Numbered from the stretch's first letter, positions 16,808 through 27,740 are shown. The stretch: DNA of 64,000 bases from Deltaproteobacteria bacterium (GCA_017644045.1 JAEPMI010000005.1:558001-622000), one strand, 5' to 3'. Numbers and translations are program-made. Notes: generated from the letters alone by a model not told the origin.

Positions 16808-18202
16808 ATGAGCGACGTCGTCGGAGTGGTCCTCGCGGCAGGCATGGGTACGCGCATGAAGAGCGAGACCCCGAAGGTTCTCCACGAGGTGGCCGGGCGA
16901 TCACTCGTGGAGTGGGTCGTGCAGGCGGCGATGGACGCCGGCGCGAGCCGATGCGTGGTCGTTGTCGGGCACGCCAAGGAGCGCGTGGAGGAGACCCTCC
17001 GGGCTCGTTTCGGCGACAGAGTCGCCTTCGCCGTGCAGAAGGAGCAGCGAGGCACCGGGCACGCGACCGCGTGCGCGCTACCGGCCATCGTCGGGCACGA
17101 AGGGCACGTGCTCGTGCTCTACGGCGACTGCCCGCTGCTGCCACCGGCGCTCTTGAAGCACACCATCGAGACGACGGGCAGCGCCGACCTCGGGCTCGTG
17201 ACCGCACGCATCGCCGACCCCTCCGGCTACGGGCGCATCCTCCGGTCCGACGGTGCGGTGACCGCGATCCGAGAAGATCGCGACTGCTCTCCCGAGGAGA
17301 AAGCGATCCTCGAGGTCAATCCCGGCGTGTACTGCATCGAGGCCGGGTTCCTCCGCGAGGCGGTGGAGCTCCTGGACGATGACAACGATCAGGGAGAGCT
17401 CTACCTCACCGACCTGGTCGCGACCGCTGCCGCGCGTGGTCGAGTCGCAGCGATCGAAGGTGACATGGCCACGCTGCGTGGCGTCAACGACCGGTGGGAG
17501 CTCGCGCAGGTCGGGCAGGGGATGAGGGCCCGCATCAACGAAGCGTTCGCTCGCGCGGGCGTCGGCATCGTCGACCCTGCCACCACGTACATCGACGCCG
17601 ACTGCGAGATCGAGCCGGACGCGACCATCCACCCCGGCGTGCACCTTCGCGGCAAGTGCCGCATCGAGGCGGGCGCGGTGATCGACAGCGGCTCGGTGCT
17701 CACCGACGTCGTCGTCGAGAGCGGGGCCGTGTTGCTGCCCTACACCGTCGCGAGCGAATCGCGCATCGGCCCGAAGGCGTCCGTGGGCCCCTTCAGCCAC
17801 CTGCGCTCGAAGACCGACATGGGCGAGGGCTCGAAGGTCGGCAACTTCAGCGAGACCAAGAAGACCGTCATCGGCAAGGGCTCGAAGGTGAACCACCTCG
17901 CCTACGTCGGCGACGGCCAGATCGGCGAAGGCGTCAACGTCGGCGCGGGCGTCATCTTCTGCAACTACGACGGCGTCCAGAAGCACACGACCACCCTCGA
18001 GGACGGCGTCTTCATCGGCAGCGACTCCCAGCTCGTCGCGCCGATCACCGTGGGCAAGGGCGCCTACGTCGCCAGCGGCTCGACGGTGACCAAGGACGTC
18101 CCGGCGGACGCGCTCGCGGTGTCGCGGACGCGGCAGTCGAACAAGGAAGGCTACGCCTCCCGGCTGCGGGCGCGCTTCCAGGCCGCGAAGAAGAAGGGCT
18201 GA
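16808..18202 (+). CDS. glmU: Bifunctional GlmU (N-acetylglucosamine-1-P uridyltransferase / glucosamine-1-P acetyltransferase)
   Basis: Makes UDP-GlcNAc for peptidoglycan and lipopolysaccharide: acetylates GlcN-1-P, then transfers uridylate. 464 residues, the usual length. The N-terminal pyrophosphorylase shows LAAGMGTRMKSETPKVL, QRGTGHATACA and YGDCPLL; the C-terminal left-handed beta-helix shows hexapeptide repeats (DCEIEPDATIHPGVHLRG, VGPFSHLRSKTDMGEGSKVG) and the acetyltransferase region NHLAYVGDGQIGEGVNVGAG. The ATG at 16808 is preceded by GGAAAGGAAAACAG. A Lys-rich tail ends the protein. The glmS gene is not adjacent. Confidence 0.97.
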   Translation: MSDVVGVVLAAGMGTRMKSETPKVLHEVAGRSLVEWVVQAAMDAGASRCVVVVGHAKERVEETLRARFGDRVAFAVQKEQRGTGHATACALPAIVGHEGHVLVLYGDCPLLPPALLKHTIETTGSADLGLVTARIADPSGYGRILRSDGAVTAIREDRDCSPEEKAILEVNPGVYCIEAGFLREAVELLDDDNDQGELYLTDLVATAAARGRVAAIEGDMATLRGVNDRWELAQVGQGMRARINEAFARAGVGIVDPATTYIDADCEIEPDATIHPGVHLRGKCRIEAGAVIDSGSVLTDVVVESGAVLLPYTVASESRIGPKASVGPFSHLRSKTDMGEGSKVGNFSETKKTVIGKGSKVNHLAYVGDGQIGEGVNVGAGVIFCNYDGVQKHTTTLEDGVFIGSDSQLVAPITVGKGAYVASGSTVTKDVPADALAVSRTRQSNKEGYASRLRARFQAAKKKG

Positions 18203-18252
18203 ACGCCCCGGATTCGTTTCCGGCGACAGCCCCGCCCTTCTATTCTTGGCGG

Positions 18253-19887
18253 ATGGCGACCATCTACGAGCTCGGGCTCGACAAGAACGACGCGAATCAC
18301 GTCGCGCTCTCCCCGATGACCTTCCTGGCGCGTGCGGCGGAGGTGCACCCCGAGCGTGTGGCCATCGTCGACGCCACCATGCGGCAGACCTGGCGCGAGA
18401 CCGATGCGCGCTGTCGACGGCTGGCCAGCGCGCTGCAAGCTCGGGACGTCGGCCGCAGCGACACCGTCGCGGCGCTGATGCCCAACGTGCCCGCGTTGGT
18501 CGAGGCGCACTTCGGCGTACCCATGAGCGGAGGCGTGCTGAACGCGCTCAACACCCGCCTCGATGCCGCCACCATCGCGTTCATGCTCGCCCACGGCGAG
18601 GCCAAGGTGCTGCTGGTCGATCGGGAGCTCGCGCCGCTGGCGATGGACGCGGTCGAGCGGCTCGAGCACGACATCCTGGTGGTCGACGTCGAGGCCGAAG
18701 GCTTCGAGCCGCCGGCGGTCGCGGCCCTCACCTACGAAGCCCTGCTCGCCGAGGGCGACCCATCGTTCACGTACGGCGGTCCCGACGACGAGTGGGACGC
18801 GATCTGCCTGAACTACACCTCGGGCACGACCGGTGACCCGAAGGGCGTCGTCTACCACCACCGCGGCGCGCACATGAACGCCATCTCGAACATCCTCGAG
18901 TGGGACATGCCGAAGCACCCGGTCTACCTGTGGACGCTCCCGCTCTTCCACTGCAACGGCTGGTGCTTCGCGTGGTCCGTCGCTGCTCGGGCGGGCACGA
19001 ACGTGTGTCTCCGGAAGGTGGATCCGGCGGCGATCTTCGAGGCCATCCGCGAGCATCGGGTGACCCATTACTGCGGCGCGCCGATCGTCCATTCCATGCT
19101 CATCGACGCGGCGCCGGAGCATGGGAAGGGCATCGACCATCCGGTGTCGGCGATGGTCGCGGGCGCGGCCCCGCCGGCGGCGATGATCGAGGCGATGGAG
19201 GCGCTCGGCTTCGACCTCACGCACGTCTACGGGCTCACCGAGACCTACGGCCCCGCCGCCGTGTGCGAGAAGCACGAGAGCTGGGCGGCGATGAGCGTCG
19301 AGGAGCGCGCGAAGCTCAACGCGCAGCAGGGCGTTCGCTACCACCTGCAGCAGGCCATCACCGTGCTCGACCCGGAGACGATGACCCAGGTACCAGCCGA
19401 CGGGGAGACCGTCGGCGAGGTCATGTTCCGCGGGAACATCACTATGAAGGGCTACCTGAAGAACCCGACCGCGACGCAGAAGGCCTTCGCCGGCGGCTGG
19501 TTCCACACGGGCGACCTCGGCGTGCTCTCGCCCGACGGCTACGTGAAGATCAAGGACCGGAGCAAAGACATCATCATCTCCGGCGGCGAGAACATCTCGA
19601 GCCTCGAGATCGAGGACGTGCTCCATCGCCACCCCGCGGTGTCGTCGGTCGCGGTCGTAGCCAAGCCCGACGACAAGTGGGGCGAAACCCCCTGCGCGTT
19701 CGTCGAGCTGCGTCCCGGTGAACAGACCACGGCCGAGGCGCTCATCGCGTTCTGCAAGGAGCGCCTCTCGGGGTTCAAGATCCCGCGTCACTACGTCTTC
19801 GGACCACTGCCGCGCACCTCGACCGGCAAGGTCCAGAAGTTCGAGCTGCGCGACCGCGTCGACTCGGCCAGCGCCATCGACAAGTGA
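18253..19887 (+). CDS. Acyl-CoA synthetase (AMP-forming)
   Basis: An ANL-superfamily ligase, 544 residues, which activates a carboxylic acid to its CoA thioester with ATP. Landmarks: P-loop YTSGTTGDPKGVVYHHRG (about 195-212), LPLFHCNGWCFAW, the A5 motif YGLTETYGP, the hinge-region GWFHTGDLGVLSPDGYVKIKDRSKDIIISGGENIS and the C-terminal catalytic Lys in TSTGKVQKFELR. The overall pattern resembles medium-chain and methylmercaptopropionate-type ligases, but the acid is not determinable. The start at 18253 follows the glmU stop by 50 bases. It converges with the truncated transporter gene 14 bases downstream. Confidence 0.93.
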   Translation: MATIYELGLDKNDANHVALSPMTFLARAAEVHPERVAIVDATMRQTWRETDARCRRLASALQARDVGRSDTVAALMPNVPALVEAHFGVPMSGGVLNALNTRLDAATIAFMLAHGEAKVLLVDRELAPLAMDAVERLEHDILVVDVEAEGFEPPAVAALTYEALLAEGDPSFTYGGPDDEWDAICLNYTSGTTGDPKGVVYHHRGAHMNAISNILEWDMPKHPVYLWTLPLFHCNGWCFAWSVAARAGTNVCLRKVDPAAIFEAIREHRVTHYCGAPIVHSMLIDAAPEHGKGIDHPVSAMVAGAAPPAAMIEAMEALGFDLTHVYGLTETYGPAAVCEKHESWAAMSVEERAKLNAQQGVRYHLQQAITVLDPETMTQVPADGETVGEVMFRGNITMKGYLKNPTATQKAFAGGWFHTGDLGVLSPDGYVKIKDRSKDIIISGGENISSLEIEDVLHRHPAVSSVAVVAKPDDKWGETPCAFVELRPGEQTTAEALIAFCKERLSGFKIPRHYVFGPLPRTSTGKVQKFELRDRVDSASAIDK

Positions 19888-19901
19888 GCTCTCAGCGCTC
19901 G

Positions 19902-20300
19902 TCAGCGGCGGGCAATCGCGGGGCGCAGCGCGAACACGCAGACGACGAGTCCCATCGCACTGAGCGCCGCGGCGGCCGCGCCGACGCCCTGCACCGCGCG
20001 GGCACCGATGAGGAGCGCGGCGGACGAGGCCAAACCGATGGCGAGCGACGACGCGGTGAAGATGCCCAGGCCGATCAGGAAGACCCGCTTGCGCCCGAAG
20101 TGGTCACCCGCCCGCGCGGCCAGGAGTAGGAAGCCCCCGAAACACAGGAGGTAGGCGTTTTGTACCCAGGAGAGACCGATGGCCGAGAGGTCGAAGGCCT
20201 CTCGGATGTCGGGCAGGCCGGTCAGGACCACGGAGATGTCGAGGATGATCAGCAAGTAGCTGAACAGCGCGACGACCAGCACTCGGTTCGCTTGGCTCAT
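19902..20300 (-). pseudogene. Truncated MFS transporter remnant
   Basis: Begins at the ATG at 20300 as a drug:proton-antiporter-like MFS protein: helix 1 with YLLIILDISVVLTGLPDI, helix 2 AYLLCFGGFLLLAARAGDHFGRKRVF, which includes the conserved loop 2-3 motif (GDHFGRKR), and helices 3-4 ending near VQGVGAAAAALSAMG. The frame then ends at 132 residues, against about 400-500 in the family, and the acyl-CoA ligase gene abuts, leaving no room for the missing eight to ten helices in any frame. It is divergent from the LysR gene, a common regulator-transporter layout, so it is probably a decayed target of that regulator. Confidence 0.8.
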
Positions 20301-20326
20301 GCACCGAGTGTGGGGAACGAAGCCCT

Positions 20327-20341
20327 TGCGGATTAGCCCCC
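20327..20341. promoter_or_regulatory. LysR-type operator candidate (divergent promoter)
   Basis: TGCGGATTAGCCCCC lies between the start of the truncated transporter and the LysR start. The same 15-mer, inverted and with one mismatch, occurs at 21328-21342 in front of the alcohol dehydrogenase gene. Inside it ATT-N7-AAT gives a T-N11-A type dyad as expected for LysR proteins. Confidence 0.5.
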
Positions 20342-20391
20342 AATCTCGGTTGGACCTATGCCGATATTGCATGAGTCGGTAGGCTCCGACC

Positions 20392-21285
20392 GTGGAGCGC
20401 GAGGACCTGGCCGATCTCTATGCCTTCGTGATGGTGGCGACCGAAGGCAGCTTCACGCGGGCTGCGGCCAAGGCTGGGACCAGCCAGTCCTCGCTGAGCC
20501 GAACCGTGCGGAAACTGGAGTCCAGGCTGGGCATCCGGTTGCTGAACCGGACCACCCGGCACGTCTCGCCGACCGCCGCGGGCGAGCGACTGCTCCGAAC
20601 GCTGAGCCCGGCGATGGCCAGCATCGACGAAGAGCTCGAGGTCGTTCGTGGTCTCGGCGAAGAGCCCGCGGGCACCATCCGGATCACCACGTCGCGGCAT
20701 GCGGTGAACACCGTCCTCTGGCCAGTGCTGAAGCCTTTCCTCGAGCGCTACCCGGAGGTGAACATCGAGCTCGCGCTCGAGTCCCGCTTCACCGACATCG
20801 TGGCGGAACGCTTCGACGCCGGGGTTCGGCTCGGCGAGGCCCTCGCCCAGGACATGGTCGCGGTTCGCATCGGGCCGGACCTGCGCATGGCAGTCGTGGG
20901 GTCTCCCGCCTACCTCGAGGCGCACCCGGCGCCGAAGAAGCCCAAGGACCTCTCGGACCACCGCTGCATCAACCTCCGCTTTCGAACGACCGGCGGTCTC
21001 TACGCCTGGGAGCTGGAGAAGCGCGGGCGCGAGCTCCACGTTCGCGTGGACGGCCAGCTCACCTTCGACGACATCGACATGGTGCGCCAGGCCGCCATCG
21101 ACGGGTTCGGGCTGGCGTTCCTGATGCGGGACCACATCCAGCCTCACCTGGACGCCGGCGAGCTCGTGACGGTGCTCGACGATTGGTGCCCGCCCTTCGT
21201 GGGCTACCACCTCTACTACCCGAGCCGGCGCCAGCACTCGGCGGCCTTCAAGCTCCTGGTCGACGAGCTCCGCTACCGCGGCTGA
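20392..21285 (+). CDS. LysR-family transcriptional regulator
   Basis: A 297-residue regulator with N-terminal winged helix-turn-helix (LYAFVMVATEGSFTRAAAKAGTSQSSLSRTVRKLESRLGIRLLNRTTR) and a C-terminal substrate-binding domain typical of the CrgA/DmlR branch. The start is a GTG at 20392, which places the HTH at the expected distance from the N-terminus. It faces the transporter remnant and precedes a dehydrogenase and an aldo-keto reductase on the same strand. Shared motifs upstream of itself and of the dehydrogenase suggest that it controls both; the effector may be an aldehyde, quinone or other electrophile, by analogy only. Confidence 0.92.
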   Translation: MEREDLADLYAFVMVATEGSFTRAAAKAGTSQSSLSRTVRKLESRLGIRLLNRTTRHVSPTAAGERLLRTLSPAMASIDEELEVVRGLGEEPAGTIRITTSRHAVNTVLWPVLKPFLERYPEVNIELALESRFTDIVAERFDAGVRLGEALAQDMVAVRIGPDLRMAVVGSPAYLEAHPAPKKPKDLSDHRCINLRFRTTGGLYAWELEKRGRELHVRVDGQLTFDDIDMVRQAAIDGFGLAFLMRDHIQPHLDAGELVTVLDDWCPPFVGYHLYYPSRRQHSAAFKLLVDELRYRG

Positions 21286-21306
21286 GGTTCGATTGATGCA
21301 TCTGAG

Positions 21307-21346
21307 GCATGGGTGTTGCCCATGCGCGGGGACTAATCCGCATGGG
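21307..21346. promoter_or_regulatory. Clustered dyads upstream of the alcohol dehydrogenase
   Basis: Three alternating half-sites GCATGGG (21307-21313), CCCATGCG (21319-21326) and CGCATGGG (21339-21346) form two overlapping perfect inverted repeats with spacers of 5 and 12 bases. The second contains the motif shared with the LysR promoter (GGGGACTAATCCGCA). A ribosome-binding site AAGGAG is at about 21375. Confidence 0.6.
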
Positions 21347-21387
21347 TAGAGCCGCTAGAGTGCTCCTCGACACCAAGGAGCATTCCC

Positions 21388-23437
<2,050 letters not shown>

Positions 23438-23439
23438 CC

Positions 23440-24006
23440 CTACTCGGCCGCGACCTCGACGATTCGGATCGGGGCGCGGCCGAGCTGCTCGCGGCCATCG
23501 AGCTGGATGAGGCAGGCGAGCTCGCCGACGCGGCGGTTGTCGATGCCGGTGTAGCGGTAGTTGGCGAAGTGCTGTTGGGCCGGAACGTCGATGATCGAGG
23601 GCGGGTTCGGGCTCTCGCCGTTCGGGTCGACCCAGGAGAGCATGATGCGGGTGGCGGTCGCCTCCGGGTTCTCGAGCTGGAAGAAGCAGTAGGCCTTCTC
23701 GTCGGTGCCCTTGGTGAAGACCTGCTGTGGCGCGCCGGGGCCGTGGTCGACGATCTCCGCCGACGTGACGAGTCGGGTGAGGTGAATGCCGTCGCGTTCG
23801 ACCAGCGTGGTCGCGAGTGGGTCGGCGGCTTCTTCCGCGGCGGGTTCGACCTCGACCGGTTCGGGCGGTTCGGGCGGCTCGGACACCTCTTGGGTCGTTG
23901 CCGGTTCGACCACTGGCTCCTCGAGAGCCGCTTCGCCAGAGTCGTCACTACAAGCGATGAGTGCGAGGAGCGCGCCGATCGTCGCTACCCGTGCCGTGCT
24001 CGTCAT
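23440..24006 (-). CDS. Hypothetical lipoprotein (DUF2914-like?)
   Basis: A 188-residue lipoprotein with signal and lipobox ALIACSDDS, then a Pro/Glu linker to about residue 60. The globular part (TTLVERDGIHLTRLVTSAEI, KAYCFFQLENPEATATRIMLSWVDPNG, NRRVGELACLIQLDG) resembles DUF2914-type beta sandwiches in layout but lacks a motif that would settle it. The start at 24006 has TTGGAGCC upstream. It is divergent from a small Pro/Glu-rich lipoprotein, and the paired gene arrangement suggests a common regulation. Confidence 0.6.
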   Translation of the reverse strand: MTSTARVATIGALLALIACSDDSGEAALEEPVVEPATTQEVSEPPEPPEPVEVEPAAEEAADPLATTLVERDGIHLTRLVTSAEIVDHGPGAPQQVFTKGTDEKAYCFFQLENPEATATRIMLSWVDPNGESPNPPSIIDVPAQQHFANYRYTGIDNRRVGELACLIQLDGREQLGRAPIRIVEVAAE

Positions 24007-24093
24007 GGCTCCAACCATACCCGAATGGCGACATCGGCATCGCGTGGTCGCGACTTGCCGGTGGACACACCGACGAGCGACGATGGGCCGACG

Positions 24094-24387
24094 ATGGCTG
24101 ACAAGAAGCGACGACCGCTCCACTTCGCGCTCTCCAGCGCGCTCCTCGTGCCCGGGCTGGCAGCCGGCTGTGGCCCCGAGGAGGGCCCGACGATCAACGT
24201 CACCTCCGACGAGCCGCCGCCGGTGGAGGTGACCGCGAACCCGGTCGGCGAAGAACCGGTGGCCGAGCCCCCTCCGGAGCCGGAGCCGACGACCAACCTG
24301 CGAGACGAGCACGCGCCGCCCGTGCAGCGCGTGGACCCGGACAGCGTGCCGCCACCCGAGCCGACGCCCAACCCGAGCGGCGACTGA
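24094..24387 (+). CDS. Small Pro/Glu-rich lipoprotein
   Basis: About 97 residues: signal (RRPLHFALSSALLVPGLAAGC), lipobox LAAGC, then a disordered Pro/Glu/Val-rich region (PPPVEVTANPVGEEPVAEPPPEPEPTT). It has no recognisable fold. An in-frame ATG at 24082 is an alternative start. It is divergent from the lipoprotein at 23440 and its stop lies four bases before the P450 stop. Low complexity lowers confidence, but the signal and lipobox are persuasive. Confidence 0.6.
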   Translation: MADKKRRPLHFALSSALLVPGLAAGCGPEEGPTINVTSDEPPPVEVTANPVGEEPVAEPPPEPEPTTNLRDEHAPPVQRVDPDSVPPPEPTPNPSGD

Positions 24388-24391
24388 AGGC

Positions 24392-25786
24392 TCAGCGTTT
24401 CTTCGGGATCATCGGCAGCCCGTTCTTCGGGCTGAGCGTCACGCGCGCATGGAGCTTGGGCGCGGCGCCGGTCGGTTCGAGCCGCCAGCGGCGCGCGATC
24501 GTGGCGAGCAGGAGGGTGCCCTCCATCAGCGCGAAGTGCTTCCCGATGCAGGTGCGCGGACCCTGGCCGAAGGGCAGGTACGCGCCCTTCGGGAGCGCGG
24601 CCTTCGCGTCGGGTGCGAAGCGGTCGGGATCGAAGCGCTCGGGGTCCGGGTAGATGCGGCTGTCGTGGTGGGTGTGCCAGAGCCACAGCACGACCTCGCT
24701 GCCGGCGGGGAGCTCCCACTCGCCGATGGTCACCGCTTCGGCGGCCTGGCGCGCCATGACGAAGACCGGCGGACGCAAGCGCATGCCTTCTTCGAGGACC
24801 TGGGTCGCGAAGCCGAGGTTCGGGAAGTCTTCCGGCGTCGGGTCGCGGTCGCCGAGGACCTCGTCGAGGTGTGCTTCGAGGCGCGCACGCTGCGCGGGGT
24901 TCTCGCCGAGGAGGTGGAAGGTCCAGGTGAGCGCGTTGCTGGTGGTCTCGTGGCCGGCGAGGAAGAAGGTCACCAGGTGGTCGCGGATCTCGGTGTCGGT
25001 GAGCTCGGCGCCGGTCTCCGGATCGCGCGCATCGAGCAAGCGCTGGAGCAGATCGACCTGGCCGTTGCCGCCCTGACGGCGGCGAGTCTCGATCATGCGA
25101 GCGATGAGGGCATCGAGCGTGGCGACCGCGCGCTCCTGTCGCTGGAGGCCGATGTTCATCCAGCGGGGAATCGGCAGCTGCGCGCCCACGAGGCCGTCCT
25201 GCAGCGTACGCATCGCGTCGCGGACAGCGTCGACGTCACCGCTCGCGTCGTGACCGAAGAGGGTGCGCGCGACGATGCGCAGGGTCAGCTCCATCATGGC
25301 GTCGGCGAGATCGATGCGCTTGCCGTGCTCCCAGGATCGCGCCTCGCGGACGGTCTCCTCGATCATCACCTCGGCGTACTCGCTCATGCGCTTCGGTGAG
25401 AACGCGGGCTGCACGATGCGGCGGTGCTTGCGCCAGGTGTCGCCGTCGGTCGTGAGCAGTCCCGATTCACCGAGCACCTGGCCGAGCTCGCGGAAGGCGC
25501 TGTGGGTCTTGCGGAACTTCTTGGCCTCGGTGACCAGGACTGCCCAGACGTCCTCCGGCTTCCGGAAGACGTAGAGCCCGGGTTGGTTCTCGGCGGCGAC
25601 GAAGTAGGTGTCGCCGTAGCTCTCGAAGCGGCCGCCGACGAAGCCGAAGGGATCGAAAAAGAAGTTGAGCCCGTAGCGGATGCGGCTGAACACGCTGGCG
25701 CCGCGGGTGGGCGGCCCGGGGGGCACGCGTCGGGTGCTGGGCTCGGCCTTCGGGGCCGCAGCCGCCGTCTCTTGGATCGCTTCCAT
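24392..25786 (-). CDS. Cytochrome P450
   Basis: A 464-residue heme monooxygenase. Signatures: I-helix oxygen-binding AGHETTS, the K-helix ExxR as EEGMR, the PERF-like segment PDPERFDPDRF and the heme loop FGQGPRTCIGKHF with thiolate Cys about 413. The length and Pro-rich N-terminus (RRVPPGPPTRG) resemble CYP102/CYP4-type bacterial enzymes that act on fatty acids or terpenes; substrate not determinable. There is no ferredoxin or reductase gene beside it. It is divergent from the HAD phosphatase gene. Confidence 0.95.
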   Translation of the reverse strand: MEAIQETAAAAPKAEPSTRRVPPGPPTRGASVFSRIRYGLNFFFDPFGFVGGRFESYGDTYFVAAENQPGLYVFRKPEDVWAVLVTEAKKFRKTHSAFRELGQVLGESGLLTTDGDTWRKHRRIVQPAFSPKRMSEYAEVMIEETVREARSWEHGKRIDLADAMMELTLRIVARTLFGHDASGDVDAVRDAMRTLQDGLVGAQLPIPRWMNIGLQRQERAVATLDALIARMIETRRRQGGNGQVDLLQRLLDARDPETGAELTDTEIRDHLVTFFLAGHETTSNALTWTFHLLGENPAQRARLEAHLDEVLGDRDPTPEDFPNLGFATQVLEEGMRLRPPVFVMARQAAEAVTIGEWELPAGSEVVLWLWHTHHDSRIYPDPERFDPDRFAPDAKAALPKGAYLPFGQGPRTCIGKHFALMEGTLLLATIARRWRLEPTGAAPKLHARVTLSPKNGLPMIPKKR

Positions 25787-25865
25787 GGGTTCCCTCCGAC
25801 GCTAGGGTCGCATCCGTCGCCCGACCGCTACCTGCGCCCTGCACGATCGATGCTATCGGAGGCTC

Positions 25866-26498
25866 GTGACCCGCGCCGTCCTCTTCGATCTCGACGGGAC
25901 CCTCGTCGACACCCTCCACGACATCGCCGACGCGATGAACCAGGTCCTCGAGGCCGCCGGGCTACCGGTGCTGCCGATCGCGGACTACCGGGAGCATGTC
26001 GGCTGGGGCGCCCGCGACCTGGTCGAACGAGCCCTGCCCGAGAGCGAGCAAGGCAACGTCGACACCCATCTCCAGGCCTTCCGCGAGCGCTATTACGACC
26101 ACCCGGTCCACTCGAGCGCGCTCTACCCCGGCATCGCTGAGCTGCTCGCGGAGCTCGAAGCGCGCGACGTCCCGATGGCCATCCTCACCAACAAGCCCGA
26201 GAAGCCCGCGCTCGTCGTCGTCGAAGCCCTCCTGGCCGACGTCCCCTTCCGCTTCGTCCGAGGCGCCCGCGAGGGCGTCCCCCGCAAGCCCGACCCCACC
26301 GCGCTGATCGAGCTCGCCAGCGCCATGGGCGTCGCCCCCACCGACTGCCTCTACCTCGGCGACACCGAGGTCGACGTCCAAGCCGCCGAGTCCGCCGCCA
26401 TGACCCCCGTCGGCGTCACCTGGGGCTTCCGCCCCGAATCGGTCCAAAGCGCCCCCTACGTCCTCCAATCCCCCTCCGACCTCCTCCCCCTGATCTGA
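25866..26498 (+). CDS. HAD-superfamily phosphatase (phosphoglycolate phosphatase-like)
   Basis: A 210-residue HAD phosphatase with nucleophile motif I FDLDGTLVDT (Asp8, Asp10), motif II ILTNK, and motif III/IV GVPRKPDP and YLGDTEVDV. The start is a GTG at 25866. Sequence pattern and length fit the Gph/phosphoglycolate phosphatase branch, but closely similar enzymes act on pyrophosphate or sugar phosphates. The following 93 bases up to the DksA-like gene are C-rich and hold no gene. Confidence 0.88.
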   Translation: MTRAVLFDLDGTLVDTLHDIADAMNQVLEAAGLPVLPIADYREHVGWGARDLVERALPESEQGNVDTHLQAFRERYYDHPVHSSALYPGIAELLAELEARDVPMAILTNKPEKPALVVVEALLADVPFRFVRGAREGVPRKPDPTALIELASAMGVAPTDCLYLGDTEVDVQAAESAAMTPVGVTWGFRPESVQSAPYVLQSPSDLLPLI

Positions 26499-26591
26499 CG
26501 GGGACACTCCCCCCTCCGGATCCCCCGCAAACGCAGGGGCCTCCGAACGCAAAATGAAAACACTCCCGGGCGAGCCGCTATCCTCCGCCGA

Positions 26592-26951
26592 ATGGAGGAG
26601 CTCACCGACGCCCAGCGCGAGACCCTGCGCGACGCCCTGACCGAGCTCCGCGACCGGCTCTCCGAGACCCTCGATGGCCAGGGCGACGCCGCGAAGCCGG
26701 TCGAGCTCGACCAGACCAAGATGGGCCGCGTCTCGCGCATCGACGCCATCCAGCAGCAGGAGATGGCGCGCTCCGCACAGGCTGCCGCGCGCCGCCGGCT
26801 CGCGTTGGTGCGCCAAGCGCTGAAGGCGCTCGACGAGGACGAGTACGGCTACTGCCGACTCTGCGACGAGCCCATCGCCTTCCGCCGGCTCGAGGCGCGA
26901 CCGGAGTCGCCCTTCTGTGTCGAGTGTCAGGGCAAGCGCGAGCGGCGCTGA
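26592..26951 (+). CDS. DksA/TraR-family zinc-finger protein
   Basis: A 119-residue protein with an N-terminal coiled-coil (LTDAQRETLRDALTELRDRLSETL) and a C-terminal zinc finger CRLCDEPI - FCVECQGK with C-x2-C spacing. DksA family members bind RNA polymerase through the secondary channel and act with ppGpp. This one is shorter than E. coli DksA and the loop between the helices reads KMGRVSRIDAIQQQE; the acidic tip motif is not obvious, so it may be a TraR-like or non-classical member. Its TGA is directly followed by the stop of the convergent gene (TGATCA). Confidence 0.88.
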   Translation: MEELTDAQRETLRDALTELRDRLSETLDGQGDAAKPVELDQTKMGRVSRIDAIQQQEMARSAQAAARRRLALVRQALKALDEDEYGYCRLCDEPIAFRRLEARPESPFCVECQGKRERR

Positions 26952-27740
26952 TCAAGCGAGCTTCGCGCGGGCTTCCTTCAGCAGCGCCACCACCGACTTC
27001 CGCACCTGCTCGGGCGTGGCAACCGGCTCGTCGAACGCGATCCGCGCGGGCTTCGATCCCGCGGGCGTGTCGACCATGAGGTCGAAGCCGTAGCGATCCA
27101 CCGCAGTCATCCGGGCCGCGGTCGCGTCCGTCGCGCGGGTGAACGCGTGGGCGTACGCGAGGTTCGCATCGGCGTGGTCCGCGTTCATGTGATCGATGAT
27201 GCCCGCAGCGGACGGCGCCAGCGGATCGGGCTCGGCCGCCTCGAACGCCTCGGCACCCACCCACGACATACGCCCGAAGCCGCCGATGTAGCGGACCTCC
27301 CGGAGGTCGAGCGTCCAACAGTGGAAGTCCTTGAAGTCGACGTACACCTGCGCGCCCGGGTGCCGCGCCACGAACCCCTCGCGGGCGGCCCGGTCTTCGT
27401 CGCTTCCGCGCTCGAGCACACGGCACTCGCCGACCAACGTCACCCGACCATGCGCGAGCGGATCGACGACGACCTTCTCGGCGACGAGCAGCGACACCCG
27501 CGTGTCGGCGCGGAGGTTCTTGGTGTGCGCGGCCATCTCGCTGATCAGGAACACGGCCTTGGGTCCGGCCATCGCAAAGGCGACGAGCGACGCATAGGGG
27601 TGACCGTCCTTCAGTGTCGCGAGCGTGCCGGTCGCCTCGGCCGCGACCAGCGTTCGCGCGCGCTCGCCGTGGGTGGGCTGCCGGGTGGAAGGATCCGTCA
27701 GGGGCGGTTCCTTGGAGGGCTCGTGTTGGCGCTTGCTCAC
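26952..27740 (-). CDS. HugZ-like / pyridoxamine oxidase-fold protein with DUF2470
   Basis: A 262-residue protein with a split-barrel FMN/heme-binding domain (ATLKDGHPYASLVAFAMA, MAAHTKNLRADTRVSLLV) and a C-terminal DUF2470 segment beginning IDHMNADHADANLAYA. The combination matches HugZ, a heme-degrading enzyme, and related flavin-binding proteins of unknown role. The essential His of HugZ is plausible in IIDHMNADHAD but cannot be confirmed. The stop codons of this gene and the DksA-like gene are contiguous. No heme-uptake genes are nearby. Confidence 0.85.
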   Translation of the reverse strand: MSKRQHEPSKEPPLTDPSTRQPTHGERARTLVAAEATGTLATLKDGHPYASLVAFAMAGPKAVFLISEMAAHTKNLRADTRVSLLVAEKVVVDPLAHGRVTLVGECRVLERGSDEDRAAREGFVARHPGAQVYVDFKDFHCWTLDLREVRYIGGFGRMSWVGAEAFEAAEPDPLAPSAAGIIDHMNADHADANLAYAHAFTRATDATAARMTAVDRYGFDLMVDTPAGSKPARIAFDEPVATPEQVRKSVVALLKEARAKLA

